64,000 nt of DNA from Bacteroidia bacterium (GTDB lineage Bacteria; Bacteroidota; Bacteroidia; J057), in NCBI GenBank assembly GCA_033391075.1, contig JAWPMV010000001.1, positions 1,736,001 through 1,800,000 on the forward strand, written 5' to 3'. Below, in pieces: positions 26,687-34,397 of the stretch. The position numbers and the translations under genes were made by a program. The notes under the pieces were generated by a model. That model had not been told where the DNA came from. It ran no database searches and saw only the letters and a list, made by a program, of their open reading frames with translations. Each line of letters starts with the position of its first letter. Within the stretch, counting starts at the first letter, position 1.

Positions 26687-27907
26687 ATGTTTAGCAGCAA
26701 ATTTAAATTACTGTCCGCATTATGCTTAGTCGGAATCTCGCTTTTTATTGGATGTCAGCTGGAAGAGAAAGGGAGCAAACCCCAGACTTCTGAATCACTT
26801 TATAATCGGGTACACGGTATTCTCAAGGATTCGGTCCTGCTGCTAGCTGAGGAAAATGTACTACGTAGTCCGCAGACCGTAACAGCATTTATTAGTCCGC
26901 GAAGTGCTGGGGGAAAACACGATTATTTTTCAGAAGGAGATTATTGGTGGCCCGATCCGGAAAATCCCGAAGGTCCCTACATGCGAAAAGACGGGAAAAG
27001 CAATCCCGACAATTTCAACTACCATCGCATGGCTTTGATCAGCTTTGGGGAAATTGTAGGTAATTTAACGTCTGCTTATTTGATCACAGAGGATAAGCGA
27101 TATCTGGATGCCGCTCTCAAACATTGTCGAGCCTGGTTCATAGATGATTCTACCAAAATGAATCCTAACTTTTTGTATGCGCAGGCAATCCAGGGCAGGT
27201 ATACGGGAAGGGGGATTGGAATTATTGATGCCATTCATTTTATGGAAATCGCTCAATCCCTATCTATCCTGGAAAAGCAGGGGCAGATTGATGCTGAAAC
27301 TTTGGACGGAGCGAAGACATGGTTCAATGATTTTCTGAATTGGTTAACCCAACACCCTTACGGCCTTAAAGAAAAGATCCACCCTAATAATCATGGCAGC
27401 TGGTATAATGCACAGGTAGCTATGTTTGCCAAATTTGTAGCTAATGATAGTATACGGGCGGATTGTAAATCCAACTTTCTACAAAATCTCCTCCCCAATC
27501 AAATGGATGAAGATGGCAGCTTTCCCTTAGAACAGGAACGGACAAAACCCTATAGTTATTCCTTGTTTAATTTGGATGCGATGCTCATGAATGCTTTTCT
27601 GCTAGCCGAACCGCAAGAGGCAATTTGGGGGCATGAGGCTAATATTAGCCCCAACATTTATCAGGGCTTGAAATACATGCGTCCGTATGTGGAGGATAAG
27701 AAGACTTGGCCGCTGGGGCCTGATTTAATGTACTGGGAAGAATGGCCGGTCGCCCATATTTCTTTTTTGCTGGGGGCAGCAATTTTTGAAAAGGAAGAGT
27801 ACTTCCAACTTTGGGCCAGGAATAAGCATTTTTTGGAAAATGAGGTAGATGAAGTAAGGCGGACCATTCCTATCAAAAATCCTCTTTTATGGATCTCTAA
27901 AGAATAG
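26687..27907 (+). CDS. Alginate lyase-family lipoprotein
   Basis: A 406-residue lipoprotein (lipid Cys23 in LFIGCQ) of the alginate_lyase superfamily, an alpha/alpha toroid fold that cleaves uronate polymers by beta-elimination. Recognisable blocks are DYFSEGDYWWPDPENPEGPY, FNYHRMALISFGEIVGNL, the active-site region HPNNHGSWYNAQVAMFAKF with Asn-Asn-His, and QERTKPYSYSLFNLDAM with an Arg and Tyr. This family contains PL5-like and PL38-like enzymes, so the substrate may be alginate or another polyuronate such as glucuronan. No SusC/SusD pair or other uronate genes flank it. A LacI-type regulator remnant lies convergent directly after its stop. Confidence 0.85.
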   Translation: MFSSKFKLLSALCLVGISLFIGCQLEEKGSKPQTSESLYNRVHGILKDSVLLLAEENVLRSPQTVTAFISPRSAGGKHDYFSEGDYWWPDPENPEGPYMRKDGKSNPDNFNYHRMALISFGEIVGNLTSAYLITEDKRYLDAALKHCRAWFIDDSTKMNPNFLYAQAIQGRYTGRGIGIIDAIHFMEIAQSLSILEKQGQIDAETLDGAKTWFNDFLNWLTQHPYGLKEKIHPNNHGSWYNAQVAMFAKFVANDSIRADCKSNFLQNLLPNQMDEDGSFPLEQERTKPYSYSLFNLDAMLMNAFLLAEPQEAIWGHEANISPNIYQGLKYMRPYVEDKKTWPLGPDLMYWEEWPVAHISFLLGAAIFEKEEYFQLWARNKHFLENEVDEVRRTIPIKNPLLWISKE

Positions 27908-28165
27908 TTAATTCTTGCTATTTCTAAGGGAGCTGGCTCTGATCATTAACTCTGGCCTGAGCGTGATGAAAGAAGACTTTGGTGCTTTGCCAGTAAGCTT
28001 TTGGAAAAGTAGCAGGATGGTCTTTTCTCCCATTTTCAGCCTAAACTGTCCAACTGAAATAATTCCCGGAAGTTCGGTAAAAAATGCATTTGCAAAACCT
28101 ACATTCAGATGTCTTCCGGACAGCGAAATCTCTTTTCCTTGGAAGGGGATGTGATTTTTTCTCAA
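27908..28165 (-). pseudogene. C-terminal remnant of a LacI-family regulator
   Basis: An open stretch of about 85 codons that reads like the C-terminal effector-domain end of a LacI-type repressor: LNVGFANAFFTELPG, then FRLKMGEKTILLLFQKLTGK and finally TLRPELMIRASS, which matches the usual ...ELIVRESS ending. The DNA-binding domain and most of the core are absent. Further upstream the frame runs into the terminator of the tRNA-Asp gene, so the gene is truncated at its 5' end. Its TAA abuts the alginate-lyase-family stop codon. Assignment rests on pattern matching of the end alone. Confidence 0.5.
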
Positions 28166-28218
28166 TTTGATCTTGGCAAAGCGTATTTCTCGACAACCAC
28201 AATTTTTCAGAATTAAGC

Positions 28219-28254
28219 AAAAAAACAAAACCCCCTCAGATATTTCTGAGAGGG
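28219..28254 (-). terminator. Rho-independent terminator of tRNA-Asp
   Basis: Read on the minus strand, CCCTCTCAGA, a short AATA loop, TCTGAGGG and then TTTTGTTTTTTTG. It lies about 28 bases after the tRNA 3' end. Confidence 0.85.
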
Positions 28255-28281
28255 TTTCTTCGCTATTTTTTCAGTTTTTTG

Positions 28282-28355
28282 CGGTCCGGACGGGACTCGA
28301 ACCCGCGGCCCCATGCGTGACAGGCATGTATTCTAACCAACTGAACTACCGGACC
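28282..28355 (-). tRNA. tRNA-Asp (GTC)
   Basis: Seventy-four bases that fold as a complete cloverleaf. The acceptor stem GGTCCGG pairs with CCGGACC, the D-arm is AGTTCAGTTGGTTAGAAT, the anticodon loop is CTGTCAC with anticodon GTC, and the T-arm contains GGGTTCGAGTCCC. The discriminator base is G and the CCA end is not encoded, so it needs the CCA-adding enzyme found at 38085. A good promoter lies upstream and a terminator downstream, so it is a single-gene unit. Confidence 0.97.
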
Positions 28356-28374
28356 TGATTACCAATAGCGGATG

Positions 28375-28404
28375 CAAAGTTATGAGCTTTTTTTTAATAT
28401 GCAA
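28375..28404 (-). promoter_or_regulatory. Bacteroidota-type promoter of tRNA-Asp
   Basis: On the minus strand, a -33 TTG (28404-28402), a 19-base spacer and a -7 TAACTTTG (28382-28375). This matches the housekeeping consensus TTG-N19-TAnnTTTG of the phylum. Transcription would start about 10-13 bases before the tRNA 5' end. Confidence 0.8.
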
Positions 28405-28586
28405 CTATGGACAAAGGTTTTTGTAAAAAAAATGTAAACTTATTTTCACGCTCAATTTCCCGCCTTTATATCCAGCTTTCGTGGCCCAATTTCGCCTTCT
28501 AATCCGCCAAAATTTCCTGTCAATATAAATAGGTGTTTTTGGTGCCTGCGCTTGTCCTGGAGAGTGTATGAAGCCCAAATATATCT

Positions 28587-29549
28587 TTAGGGTAGTTTTG
28601 TGAATTTTACTTGAAATGGAAGGGCAGCTGCACCACAATCATTGTACATATCTAATTCCAGATTTAGATAAAACACTGAATCACTCGTCAGGTCAATTTC
28701 CGCTAAATCCTGCTGGCCCTGACCAATAAATATCGCCTCCCTACACCGCAAATTAGTATGAGAAGGAATACCATAAGACTTTCCACACCTAAATTCCAGA
28801 TCTAAATCCATATGACAAGATGTAAGCTCACAAAGAACGGGTATGCCATAAATTCTTCTGACTGTTGGTTGATTTTCTACAGGGGAAAGCTCTATTTCCA
28901 AAGGAAGTGTCTGGGTAAATGGAGTACCGCCAAATAAGAAGGGAGGATCTCCTACATAGTCTATCGTATAGAGACCTGAATAGAATTCCGCAGATATGGG
29001 ACAAAAAATTTTCGCATGGAAATCAAAAAAGTTCTTGAATGCAGAAGCTCGAAGGCTAATACTAGAGTTCTCTGAGGAGAATATTCGCCCATCTTTCAAT
29101 ATTATCTGACTCCTAAAATAGACTCCATCTGGCTGATTGATCTCTTCCAACTCCAGATTTAATACCTTAATAATTTCTGTCAATTCTAGGGACAATTCAA
29201 GTCCCCAATTTCCACTTTCCTGAATACTAAACTCACGCTTCCCAACTTGCTTGAGAAATTGAAAATCCTTGCTCTGATCTCTGTTTTGAGGACTTTGGTC
29301 CCTAAAGGCTACTTCAAGCCTATACTGCTCTACTAAGTTTCCCCTTTCACTATCTACAAATTCAAAACGAGGCTTGAGAATGGGAATTTCCGGCTGCTTA
29401 ATGTCAAAATAGTCTTGTCCAAAATCGATTAAGCGTACATAGGCTCCTTTCTCCAGTTTCTCATAATCCCATAAAGCTTCCTGCTCTTTGTCCTTACAGG
29501 CAAAAAACAGGAGAATTAGGAATAGGATAGAGGGTGCCAGAGCTTTCAT
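28587..29549 (-). CDS. SusD-associated outer-membrane lipoprotein (second copy)
   Basis: A 320-residue lipoprotein (Cys18 in LFFACKD), the last gene of the second SusD unit. It is a clear paralogue of the product at 31645-32613. Shared landmarks in order are KGAYVRLIDFGQDYFDIKQP, the C-P-x(4-5)-F/Y-x-G-x-Y block, DPPFLFGGTPF against TPPTLFGGKPY, LRCxxxIFIGQG and NDCGAAALPFQVKFTK near the C-terminus; the cysteines are conserved. By position it is likely to be a SusE/SusF-like surface glycan- or peptide-binding protein attached to the SusCD complex. Codon use is ordinary, unlike the first copy. The start lies 5 bases after the SusD-like stop. Confidence 0.8.
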   Translation of the reverse strand: MKALAPSILFLILLFFACKDKEQEALWDYEKLEKGAYVRLIDFGQDYFDIKQPEIPILKPRFEFVDSERGNLVEQYRLEVAFRDQSPQNRDQSKDFQFLKQVGKREFSIQESGNWGLELSLELTEIIKVLNLELEEINQPDGVYFRSQIILKDGRIFSSENSSISLRASAFKNFFDFHAKIFCPISAEFYSGLYTIDYVGDPPFLFGGTPFTQTLPLEIELSPVENQPTVRRIYGIPVLCELTSCHMDLDLEFRCGKSYGIPSHTNLRCREAIFIGQGQQDLAEIDLTSDSVFYLNLELDMYNDCGAAALPFQVKFTKLP

Positions 29550-29554
29550 GATTC

Positions 29555-31261
29555 CTAGCGCTGAAAAATATTTCCATCATTTGTATCCCAAAAAACAGGA
29601 GTTGAAAGTGCTTTTTGATTCGCATTTTCATTCCGATTTACATGTACGGAGGGATAAAGAAGAGTCCTGGGGAATTCTCCAGCTGGAGGTGAAATAGCCG
29701 GTTGAATATTTAAAGGGAGCCCCGTTCTTCTATATAGATTGTAGGCATCGAGGGCATTGCCCCAAAGAGCGATAAGGTATTCTTTTGAAATAATATCAAG
29801 ACGTTGTTCTTTATTAGTAGCAGCTTCAAAGCTTGTTTTTACGGCTTCAATATATGCTAATTGGGTTTCTGCATAGTTTGGAAAAAAAACCTCTCTCAGG
29901 GTCGCCCATATTTGGATCAAAGGGTTGTAATAATATTGCGAGGTGTCCAATTGGGCAATGAAAGGGTCCAGTTTCTGAAATGAATGTTCAATAGCCATTT
30001 CAAGCTGATTCCAGGCTGATTGGATGTCCTGCTTTTCTACAGCGAATTCAGCTAACTGAAAATAGGTAAAAGAGGAATTGTAAATAGGTGCTATCCCAGC
30101 CCCAAAGAGTCCCGGATCGGAGTTAAAAGCCAGAGACTCATATAAGCTTTTGTCGAAAGCTCCTCCTCCCGGATACATACCATACCCACTTCTAATATTT
30201 TCATCAGGAGGTATAGCAGAACCATTCATATGATCTCGCCCATAGTATCCGTATTGACTCGCAACACAATAAGGAAGATTTGAATCAATTTCTCTATAAT
30301 GTCCGGGATAGGAATTGGCATCCGGAGGGCCGCTATTATAAACACAGCTATAAATGTTGGGATCAGCATTAAGGCTATTGGATTTTTGGCGGTAAAAGTA
30401 AAAACGAGTACGGGGATCCTGGATACCTTTTTCAGCCGCTACTAACCACATAAAATAGTTGCTCATATAAGGCAAATCATCCCGTCCATAAGTACTGGAG
30501 TAAAAGGGATGTTGGGTGTTCGGATTTTGTGAGTTATTTCCGTATCGGAAATTGAAGTCCTCAGCTTCTTCATCTATGATATCTCCTTCATCCAGGATTT
30601 CCTGAATTTTCTGCTTCGCACCTTCATCAACCCTAAACGTATTTAGGTAAGCGCGTAATTTCAAGGTCTTTGCGAGGGTGATCCACTTCATTTGGTCTCC
30701 CTGGTAAAAATTGTCTACACTTATTGCGATTGTACCCTCTTTCTCTAGAACAGTAATCGCCTCCTCTAATAAATCAATCGCTTTCTGGTAAATGATTTCT
30801 CCCTTTTCTGATGAAGGGGAAATAATATCCGTTCCCAATCCCGCATCTTTAAAGGGAACATCTCCAAAGATATCCACCAGGGCAAACATCGCATAGGCTT
30901 TCATCACTTGCGAAGAACCCAATTCAAAATAGGTTTCTTTCGAAACCGTCAAAGCTTCGATGGCATCTACATCCGGAAATAGACCGCTGTAGGCGAGCTT
31001 CCAGATTTGATCTCCAATTTGAGCAGGAAAAGCTTCCTCATACCTGAAATAAGAAGTATGTCCCATCCTGGATAGGGGAGCTAACTTCCAGCTTTCTTCA
31101 AAAATATCTTTAAAGGTTAGCTGGATGTTGTTGTAGAGAAATTTGACTTCTGCATCATTGGGTTGAGCTGCATTGGGGTTGTCATAAAGGTCCAATTCAG
31201 TATACTCGCAGGACGAAGCCAGGAGGAGAGTAGTAAGTAGTAGGAATAAATATCTTTTCAT
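29555..31261 (-). CDS. SusD/RagB-like nutrient-binding lipoprotein (second copy)
   Basis: A 568-residue lipoprotein (Cys18 in LLASSCEY) of the SusD-like family, which caps a SusC channel on the outer face of the outer membrane and captures substrate. It begins TELDLYDNPNAAQP, has the TPR-like helical core (SQVMKAYAMFALVDIFGDVP, MKWITLAKTLKLRAYLNTF) and the RTRFYFYRQKSNSLNADPN block, and ends PVFWDTNDGNIFQR. All of these recur in the product at 32657-34375, from which it appears duplicated. No SusC lies next to this copy; it may share the channel encoded at 34398 or use another. It is 11 bases downstream of the mini-lipoprotein gene. Confidence 0.93.
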   Translation of the reverse strand: MKRYLFLLLTTLLLASSCEYTELDLYDNPNAAQPNDAEVKFLYNNIQLTFKDIFEESWKLAPLSRMGHTSYFRYEEAFPAQIGDQIWKLAYSGLFPDVDAIEALTVSKETYFELGSSQVMKAYAMFALVDIFGDVPFKDAGLGTDIISPSSEKGEIIYQKAIDLLEEAITVLEKEGTIAISVDNFYQGDQMKWITLAKTLKLRAYLNTFRVDEGAKQKIQEILDEGDIIDEEAEDFNFRYGNNSQNPNTQHPFYSSTYGRDDLPYMSNYFMWLVAAEKGIQDPRTRFYFYRQKSNSLNADPNIYSCVYNSGPPDANSYPGHYREIDSNLPYCVASQYGYYGRDHMNGSAIPPDENIRSGYGMYPGGGAFDKSLYESLAFNSDPGLFGAGIAPIYNSSFTYFQLAEFAVEKQDIQSAWNQLEMAIEHSFQKLDPFIAQLDTSQYYYNPLIQIWATLREVFFPNYAETQLAYIEAVKTSFEAATNKEQRLDIISKEYLIALWGNALDAYNLYRRTGLPLNIQPAISPPAGEFPRTLLYPSVHVNRNENANQKALSTPVFWDTNDGNIFQR

Positions 31262-31272
31262 GGGAAAGGCTT

Positions 31273-31464
31273 TTAGCGGTTAAAGATAGATCCATCATTT
31301 GTATCCTGGAAAATGGGAGTATCGTCTGCTTTTTGACTCACATTAAATTGGAACTCAGTATTCCCGAGCATTGGGCCAACATGATCTGGGCCAGGCTTGG
31401 TGTTTTCGCAGGAAAGAATACTGACTAGTAATAGCAGTCCCATCAGATGGGAAAGAGTGTTCAT
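31273..31464 (-). CDS. Mini-lipoprotein with a SusD-like C-terminal tail
   Basis: A 63-residue protein with a lipoprotein signal (MNTLSHLMGLLLLVSILSC, lipid Cys19) and then about 44 residues. The last part, QKADDTPIFQDTNDGSIFNR, closely matches the very end of the neighbouring SusD paralogue (QKALSTPVFWDTNDGNIFQR). It therefore looks like a SusD gene reduced to its export signal and its C-terminal tail, or a purpose-made small partner. It occupies the first-gene position of the second unit, where a SusC would be expected. Its reading frame is intact, and the leader shares the sequence TCTAATCTAA with the SusC leader. Function unknown. Confidence 0.65.
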   Translation of the reverse strand: MNTLSHLMGLLLLVSILSCENTKPGPDHVGPMLGNTEFQFNVSQKADDTPIFQDTNDGSIFNR

Positions 31465-31468
31465 GGTA

Positions 31469-31531
31469 ATTAGATTAGACGTAGTTGTTAGATACGTGAA
31501 TAGAGAACGTGTGTATAATGTCTAATCTAAT
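31469..31531. repeat. 12-base inverted repeat in the leader of the second SusD unit
   Basis: ATTAGATTAGAC at 31469-31480 and its exact complement GTCTAATCTAAT at 31520-31531 face each other across 39 bases, 5-67 bases upstream of the mini-lipoprotein start. The inner arm borders the start codon, so in RNA it could form a stem just before translation begins; as DNA it could be an operator. Confidence 0.6.
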
Positions 31532-31576
31532 AACGTGAGTATCAGTGAATAGGAGGGCTATATATAGGAGCGGATA

Positions 31577-31608
31577 TAAAAAAACGGCTGCCTCTGATGA
31601 GGCAGCCG
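31577..31608 (-). terminator. Terminator of the first SusCD operon
   Basis: A perfect 10-base-pair stem, CGGCTGCCTC-TGAT-GAGGCAGCCG (31585-31608), followed on the minus strand by seven T. It lies 37 bases after the stop of the 31645 gene and cleanly separates the two SusD units. Confidence 0.92.
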
Positions 31609-31644
31609 CTCTTAGTCTTATTTTTCAATCAAATGACTGAAAGA

Positions 31645-32613
31645 TTATTGCTTTGTAAGCTTAACTGTGAACGGTACAGCACCAGCACCACAGTCATTTG
31701 TTACATCTAACTCCAGGTTCAAGGTGAACTCAGTGTCATCATCAAAGTTGAAAGCACCTACTGGAGCTGCTCCCTGAGAGATGAAGATGTTATCAACACA
31801 GCGTAGACCACCGTCAGATTCAAGAGCTACTGTTGCAGTACAAAGTAGGTCAAAGTTCTGAGTCATAGGTCCGTTACCAATTCCGAGGTCTCCAAGAAGA
31901 GTCATTCCTGCGAAAGTTCTTCTAGTTTGAGATCCGGAAATAGCAGCAACTTCAACTGTTATTGGCAGATCACCATAAGGCTTACCACCGAAGAGAGTAG
32001 GAGGAGTTCCTACATATTCTAGTGTATAAGTACCTACGAAACGATCTGTTGGAACAGGACAAGTTACGTTAGCGTTGAAGTTGAAGAATCCCTGGAAAGC
32101 AGAACCGTTTACAGCTGAAGAAGAATTCGCAGCTGTGAAAACCTGTCCGTCGTCCAAAGTAACACTTCCAGTGAATTTGAAAACATCAAGTGCTTTGATG
32201 TCATCAATATTCAAACCAAGTGCGCTAGCAACATCAGAAAGACCAATTGATATGCTCAATCCAACTTTACCATTTACACTAGTTCCGAAATCACTTTTTC
32301 CAAAGCTTAGGTATTGAGTAACACCTACACTGTTATCACCATTGTCGGCATTATTGTCTTCATACTCTACGTTGATAGAGTAGTTGTTTACCAATGCACC
32401 ATTTTCCAGGTCAATAAACTCTGCATCAAATGCAAAAGCTGTTGATCCAGGTTGATTCAAGTCAAAAATGTCGTTTTTCAAATCAACCAAACGTACATAG
32501 GCACCTTTACCAGCCTTATCAAAGGTAATGATAGGACTTAGATCTTCGTCAGCACAGGAGCTCATCGCGAATCCAACCAGTGCTAAGACTACTATTTTAA
32601 GATATTTATTCAT
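31645..32613 (-). CDS. SusD-associated outer-membrane lipoprotein (first copy)
   Basis: A 322-residue lipoprotein (Cys20 in AMSSCADE), last gene of the SusC-SusD-lipoprotein operon. It is beta-rich, with GKGAYVRLVDLKNDIFDLNQ near the start, a CPVPTDRFVGTYTLEYVG block, GTPPTLFGGKPYGDLPI, GGLRCVDNIFISQG and a C-terminal NDCGAGAVPFTVKLTK. The four post-lipid cysteines are shared with the paralogue at 28587. It has no enzyme motifs and is probably a surface-exposed accessory binding protein comparable in role to SusE/SusF. Its codons are strongly biased, as in the two genes upstream, pointing to high expression. It lies 43 bases after the SusD stop. Confidence 0.82.
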   Translation of the reverse strand: MNKYLKIVVLALVGFAMSSCADEDLSPIITFDKAGKGAYVRLVDLKNDIFDLNQPGSTAFAFDAEFIDLENGALVNNYSINVEYEDNNADNGDNSVGVTQYLSFGKSDFGTSVNGKVGLSISIGLSDVASALGLNIDDIKALDVFKFTGSVTLDDGQVFTAANSSSAVNGSAFQGFFNFNANVTCPVPTDRFVGTYTLEYVGTPPTLFGGKPYGDLPITVEVAAISGSQTRRTFAGMTLLGDLGIGNGPMTQNFDLLCTATVALESDGGLRCVDNIFISQGAAPVGAFNFDDDTEFTLNLELDVTNDCGAGAVPFTVKLTKQ

Positions 32614-32656
32614 TTTTGGTTCTATTTAAGAATTATGCGAAATGAATTCGGCTTTC

Positions 32657-34375
32657 TTAACGGTTAAACTTACTAGGATCCTGAGTTGACCAGAATGGCA
32701 GCTCATCAGTAGTTTTCTGAGTTACGTTAGCATTTCTGTTAACGTGGTCAGATGGGTACAATAGCGTCTGGATGAAGTTTCCAGAAGAAGGATCGATAGT
32801 AGGCTGAATGTTTGTTGGCATTGCAGTTCTTCTATACAGGTTGTATCCTTCCATTCCATTACCCCATAGGGCAATCATGTACTCTTTTACAATGATGTCC
32901 AAGCGAGCGTTGTCATCAGGAGCAGTATCATAGTTCAACAGAACCAAATCAACGTAATCTTCAGTAGCCTGATCCAGTGGATCAAGAAGAGCTTCTCCAA
33001 GCAGGATCGGAGTTCCATCAGGAAGAGAACCGATTTGCTTGTTGCGGTCTAGCTGAGCTTCGTAAGAACGAACCTTAGCAATAGACTGACGGATACCTTC
33101 TTCTAGAAGAGCTTTAGCATCTCCACCAGTTCCAGCCATCAGAGCAGCTTCTGCCAATACAAAGTGAGTCCAAGAAGACAACCATACTGGGTTGATACCT
33201 TGTCCAAGAAGACCATCGGTACCATTGTTTTGAGTAAACTCAAACTGAGAGTCGTCAAAGTTACCACCTGCAGGATAGATACCGTATACAGAACGTACAG
33301 GACCGTCTGGAGGAATACCAGAACCGTTACCATGATCACGTCCATAATATCCATCATCTGTAGCTACACAGTAAGGTAGATTTGGATCTACTGCAGCATA
33401 GTGTGCAGGATAGAAAGCCACATCTGGAGCACCTTCATTGTAGATACAAGAATATGCGTTTGGATCAGCAGTCAAAGAGTTAGATCTCTGACGGTAGAAA
33501 TAGAAGCGAGTACGAGGGTCGCGGATACCTTTTTCTTCAGCCAATAACCACATGAAGTAGTTAGGGATGTAAGCAGCATCACTTTGCTCGTATGCGTTGT
33601 TGTACCAAGGGTGGCGAGAGTTAGGGTTGTTTCTTTGGTTACCATACTTGAAAGTAAAGTCCTCGGAAGCAACGTCAATGATATCACCAGCAGAAACGAT
33701 AGCGCTTATTTGGCTAGCAGCGTTGGCATCAACCATACGAGTGTTAGCATAAGCTCTCAGTTTCAAAGTGTTCGCCAATGTGATCCACTTGGTAGGATCT
33801 CCATCATAGAAAATATCAGTAGCAGGAGCACCAGCATTGGTACCTTCCAGGTTAGCAATACCTTCGTCCAAAAGAGCGATAGCAGCTTGATAAACACTAG
33901 CAGCATCATCAGCTTTAGGAGAAATGATGTCAGTACCTTGTCCAGCCTCTGAAAGAGGAACATTACCAAAAAGGTCAACAAGGGTGAACATTGCATAAGC
34001 CTTCATGATCTTGGCAGAACCAAGCTCAATGTCAGAACCTGCAGCTTCAGCAATTGGAATCAATGCATCGATGTCTGGAAGAAGTCCTGCATAGAAGCTA
34101 GACCATAGTCCATTTCCACGAGTCGCGGGTGCGGAGTTGTTATAGGTAAAGTTACCCATGTTGTTACCTCCGCGGTAGTAGCCGGAAAATCCGACTGTAC
34201 CTCTCTGGAAACCATTGAAAGAAAGCTGGATGTTGTTATACAAGAACTCCAGTTCTGCTTGCTCTGGTCCAGGAGCGTTAGGGTTTTGCTGAAGATCCAG
34301 CTCAGTGAATTCACAGGAAGTAACTGTGAGTCCAGCTGCCAGGATAACAGCAAGTATTCTATTGAAAAATTTCAT
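32657..34375 (-). CDS. SusD/RagB-like nutrient-binding lipoprotein (first copy)
   Basis: A 572-residue SusD-like lipoprotein (Cys21 in TVTSCEFTELDLQQNPN), 22 bases downstream of SusC. It shows the same core blocks as its paralogue at 29555: SAKIMKAYAMFTLVDLFGNV, TKWITLANTLKLRAYANTRM, RTRFYFYRQRSNSLTADPNA and a C-terminal WSTQDPSKFNR. The opening and overall layout fit the SusD-like_2 branch. It should form the lid of the channel encoded by the upstream gene. Codon choice is very regular (AAC, TTC, GGT and AGA preferred), suggesting an abundant protein. Substrate is unknown, as no hydrolase genes accompany the operon. Confidence 0.95.
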   Translation of the reverse strand: MKFFNRILAVILAAGLTVTSCEFTELDLQQNPNAPGPEQAELEFLYNNIQLSFNGFQRGTVGFSGYYRGGNNMGNFTYNNSAPATRGNGLWSSFYAGLLPDIDALIPIAEAAGSDIELGSAKIMKAYAMFTLVDLFGNVPLSEAGQGTDIISPKADDAASVYQAAIALLDEGIANLEGTNAGAPATDIFYDGDPTKWITLANTLKLRAYANTRMVDANAASQISAIVSAGDIIDVASEDFTFKYGNQRNNPNSRHPWYNNAYEQSDAAYIPNYFMWLLAEEKGIRDPRTRFYFYRQRSNSLTADPNAYSCIYNEGAPDVAFYPAHYAAVDPNLPYCVATDDGYYGRDHGNGSGIPPDGPVRSVYGIYPAGGNFDDSQFEFTQNNGTDGLLGQGINPVWLSSWTHFVLAEAALMAGTGGDAKALLEEGIRQSIAKVRSYEAQLDRNKQIGSLPDGTPILLGEALLDPLDQATEDYVDLVLLNYDTAPDDNARLDIIVKEYMIALWGNGMEGYNLYRRTAMPTNIQPTIDPSSGNFIQTLLYPSDHVNRNANVTQKTTDELPFWSTQDPSKFNR

Positions 34376-34397
34376 GATAATTCAGATGTAGTTCGTT

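Noticed and set aside
28405-28638. 77-codon minus-strand frame overlapping the end of the 28587 gene
   Set aside because: Overlaps the conserved C-terminus of the lipoprotein in another frame and crosses the tRNA promoter region; no similarity seen.
31273-31464. Mini-lipoprotein as a mere chance frame
   Set aside because: A good lipoprotein signal plus a tail nearly identical to the SusD C-terminus, in the right frame, is too much for chance; kept as a gene with moderate confidence.
33584-33952. Plus-strand frame opposite the SusD gene
   Set aside because: Same antisense artefact of biased codons; low-complexity product.
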